14,318 bases of DNA from an uncultured Haemophilus sp. (GTDB lineage: Bacteria; Pseudomonadota; Gammaproteobacteria; Enterobacterales; Pasteurellaceae): assembly GCF_905207935.1 (NCBI RefSeq), contig NZ_CAJLNI010000043.1, forward strand, positions 1-14,318, given 5' to 3'. Below are positions 13,045 to 14,318 of this stretch, piece by piece. Positions within the stretch are counted from its first letter, which is position 1; each line of letters starts with the position of its first letter. Under the pieces are notes generated by a model. The model saw only the letters and a program-made list of their open reading frames with translations, was not told the DNA's origin and made no database searches. A program made the translations under genes and the position numbers.

Positions 13045-13049
13045 ATTTT
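13024..13049 (-). terminator. AT-rich palindrome after the lipoprotein gene, possible terminator
   Basis: AAAATCTTAAG (13024-13034) and CTTAAGATTTT (13039-13049) form a perfect 11-base inverted repeat around a 4-base loop. It begins about 15 bases past the stop of the lipoprotein gene; T-rich sequence follows. The stem is AT-rich and thus weak, and it shares bases with the regulator box, so its role is ambiguous. Confidence 0.4.
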
Positions 13050-13064
13050 TAAATTTTTTTAAAA

Positions 13065-13751
13065 TCACCAACAAAACCGCTCATTCACCAGGTTATCTTG
13101 GCGTTCTTTTTCCCATTTCGCTTTATTTTCAGGATTAGCAAAATAGCGGTCTTGCTCAATTAAACGCGCATCAAGTTTTGCCTCTGCTTCTTTTAATGCT
13201 TGTTTTCTATCTGGATACTTGCTTGGTAATTGAGGTAAAAATACAGTCTGATACGGGTGATTTTTCACCCAGTCAATGGCATCCTGCGCTGCTTTGTGTT
13301 GCTTATTCAAATCACAGAACGCATAGGGATTAACATGCTGTCCTACTAATTGCCCAAATGCCGTATTATTCGATACGGTTAATTTATCTAAATCCAACAC
13401 ATATAGCGCGGTGATTAAACGGTTTTGTCCACGATAAAACCATTTTACTGCTTCATCACGTAAACCAAAATCATAAGCACGAGCAGAAAGTGCAAACATT
13501 GTCATCGGAGAAACAAAATCCACTTTTTTCTCAATAATATTGACCGCACTTTCAAAATCTTTTTGTGTATTTTTCAGTAATAACGCATCAATATCTTTGT
13601 TCACATTAATCTGTTCAAGTCGCCCATCTCTGGCATCGTAATAAGGCTTTACATACATATCAATATGCTTAACCGGCTCTTTTGAAATGGAGCTACAAGC
13701 TGTTAATAAAAGTGCGGTTGAAATTAACGTTAATTTTAGAAAGGTTCTCAT
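13065..13751 (-). CDS. Uncharacterised lipoprotein
   Basis: I do not recognise this gene by name. The 228-residue protein starts with a lipoprotein signal (MRTFLKLTLISTALLLTAC, lipidated Cys19, followed by Ser-Ser, so outer-membrane sorting is expected). The mature part is alpha-helical and charged. A segment near 85-110 (FALSARAYDFGLRDEAVKWF) resembles a TPR/Sel1-like helix pair, and the C-terminal third (about 170-225) is strongly charged, ending in ERFCW. The ATG has AAGGGAAG before it. It carries two uptake signals (13543 minus, 13710 plus), typical of long-resident genes. It precedes ygiW on the same strand with a 143-base gap that holds the repeat-box promoter, so it is probably a separate unit. 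Confidence 0.8.
   Translation of the reverse strand: MRTFLKLTLISTALLLTACSSISKEPVKHIDMYVKPYYDARDGRLEQINVNKDIDALLLKNTQKDFESAVNIIEKKVDFVSPMTMFALSARAYDFGLRDEAVKWFYRGQNRLITALYVLDLDKLTVSNNTAFGQLVGQHVNPYAFCDLNKQHKAAQDAIDWVKNHPYQTVFLPQLPSKYPDRKQALKEAEAKLDARLIEQDRYFANPENKAKWEKERQDNLVNERFCW
13543..13551 (-). repeat. DNA uptake signal core
   Basis: ACCGCACTT inside the uncharacterised lipoprotein gene. Confidence 0.85.
13710..13718 (+). repeat. DNA uptake signal core
   Basis: AAGTGCGGT in the signal-peptide coding part of the lipoprotein gene. Confidence 0.85.
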
Positions 13752-13824
13752 GATCTTCCCTTATGATGAATATTAGCTCGCTATATTACAACAAAAGAGC
13801 CGTGAGTTTTACTTCTCTTTCTTC

Positions 13825-13830
13825 TATAAT
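13825..13830 (+). promoter_or_regulatory. -10 element of yfaE
   Basis: A perfect TATAAT lies 27 bases before the yfaE start codon. No good -35 hexamer stands 16-18 bases upstream (GTGAGT at best). The resulting leader would be about 20 bases of A/T-rich sequence without a Shine-Dalgarno. Confidence 0.45.
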
Positions 13831-13857
13831 GAGCAAAATTTTGTTTTATTTTGTTTC

Positions 13858-14106
13858 ATGAAAATCCATCTTATTCAGCGCCAAATCACCTTAGATTTCG
13901 ATAACCAAACATCCCTGCTTAACTTTTTAGAACAACATCAAATTCACCATGAATATCAATGTCGTTCAGGTTATTGTGGTTCTTGTCGCGTGAAAATCAA
14001 AAAAGGCAAGGTATCTTACGCCGAGGCGCCCCTTGCCTTTATTCAACCCGATGAGATTCTACTGTGTTGTTGTCGGGTGGAAAGTGATTTGGAAATAGAA
14101 TTATAA
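13858..14106 (+). CDS. yfaE: 2Fe-2S ferredoxin YfaE (ribonucleotide reductase cofactor maintenance)
   Basis: The 82-residue protein is a plant-type ferredoxin with cluster ligands Cys35, Cys40 and Cys43 (YQCRSGYCGSC) and a fourth among Cys70-72 (LLCCCR), as in E. coli YfaE (84 residues), which it matches in EAPLAFIQP and the final LEIEL. YfaE supplies electrons to rebuild the diferric-tyrosyl cofactor of the class I ribonucleotide reductase subunit NrdB. In E. coli yfaE follows nrdAB; here nrdAB is not adjacent. The start lacks a recognisable ribosome binding site, but the family N-terminus fits it. Its stop overlaps that of the convergent dapB gene. Confidence 0.92.
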   Translation: MKIHLIQRQITLDFDNQTSLLNFLEQHQIHHEYQCRSGYCGSCRVKIKKGKVSYAEAPLAFIQPDEILLCCCRVESDLEIEL

Positions 14107-14318
14107 ATTATTCAAATCCAACACATCTGTCATATCAAACAATCCGTAAGATTGTTTTTCTAACCATTTACCTGCACGCACTGCACCATTCGCAAAGGTC
14201 ATACGGCTTGATGCTTTGTGAGCAATTTCTACGCGCTCACCAATATCCGCAAACCATACACTGTGTTCACCCACGACATCTGAGGCACGAATGGTAGAGA
14301 AACCAATTTCATCACGTT
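14101..14318 (-). CDS. dapB: 4-hydroxy-tetrahydrodipicolinate reductase (C-terminal part; 5' end outside window)
   Basis: The last 71 codons and the stop are present on the minus strand. The peptide reads GFSTIRASDVVGEH, ADIGERVEIAHKASSRMTFA, NGAVRAGKWL and ends FDMTDVLDLNNL, almost the same as the end of E. coli DapB. DapB reduces the DapA product with NAD(P)H in the diaminopimelate/lysine pathway. The gene enters from the right edge. It overlaps the convergent yfaE by 6 bases, and no terminator is visible between them; the end of dapB transcription must lie inside or beyond yfaE. Confidence 0.95.
   Translation of the reverse strand, partial: RDEIGFSTIRASDVVGEHSVWFADIGERVEIAHKASSRMTFANGAVRAGKWLEKQSYGLFDMTDVLDLNNL

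Noticed and set aside
1..14318. Mobile elements, CRISPR array, phage or defence genes
   Set aside because: I saw no transposase, integrase, regular spaced repeats or nuclease-like genes; all repeats are uptake signals or terminators.

Overview
The window looks like chromosome from a Haemophilus-type member of the Pasteurellaceae. It carries twelve copies of the 9-base DNA uptake signal core AAGTGCGGT (H. influenzae type) in both orientations. It is AT-rich, and every recognisable protein resembles Haemophilus or enterobacterial homologues. I see no phage, insertion sequence, CRISPR array or defence genes. The species cannot be fixed from this stretch; a Haemophilus close to H. parainfluenzae or H. 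influenzae is my guess.

Layout. (1) 1-1499, plus strand: the 3' part of a zinc-ribbon protein gene (DUF2310 type) followed by queF, the preQ0 reductase of queuosine synthesis. (2) 1510-8822, minus strand, read right to left: an initiator tRNA-fMet gene with its own promoter and two consecutive intrinsic terminators, then rimP-nusA-infB, a further terminator-like hairpin, rbfA-truB (1-base overlap), and tyrA. This is the conserved metY-rimP-nusA-infB-rbfA-truB translation and transcription cluster, with tyrA placed downstream. The 86 bases before tyrA hold two adjacent TyrR-box-like sites, a candidate promoter, and an inverted repeat that includes the tyrA ribosome binding site. (3) 8937-9784, minus strand: a small protein-kinase-fold gene whose stop codon overlaps (ATGA) the start of a 42-residue glycine-rich lipoprotein gene, too short for usual gene calling. 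(4) 9873-10433, plus strand: a YceB-like DUF1439 protein with a type I signal peptide, diverging from the kinase gene and ended by a strong terminator. (5) 10462-12921, minus strand: ygiW (periplasmic OB-fold protein), response regulator and sensor kinase in the arrangement known as ygiW-qseBC/firRS. An internal terminator-like hairpin follows ygiW, and a PmrA/QseB-type direct-repeat box lies upstream. (6) 13065-13751, minus strand: an unrecognised lipoprotein. (7) 13858-14106, plus strand: yfaE, a small 2Fe-2S ferredoxin, overlapping tail-to-tail by 6 bases with the 3' end of dapB, which runs off the window.

How the parts fit. The central block couples initiator tRNA, the initiation factor IF2, elongation factor NusA and three ribosome or tRNA maturation proteins (RimP, RbfA, TruB). 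The terminators inside the block probably set the ratios between its sections. tyrA appears to have its own aromatic-amino-acid control despite lying downstream of this block. The two-component operon appears to regulate itself through the repeat box in front of ygiW. The least explained item is the coupled kinase-like/glycine-rich lipoprotein pair. No gene-free stretch exceeds 300 bases apart from 8617-8936, which holds the tRNA, its promoter and two terminators.
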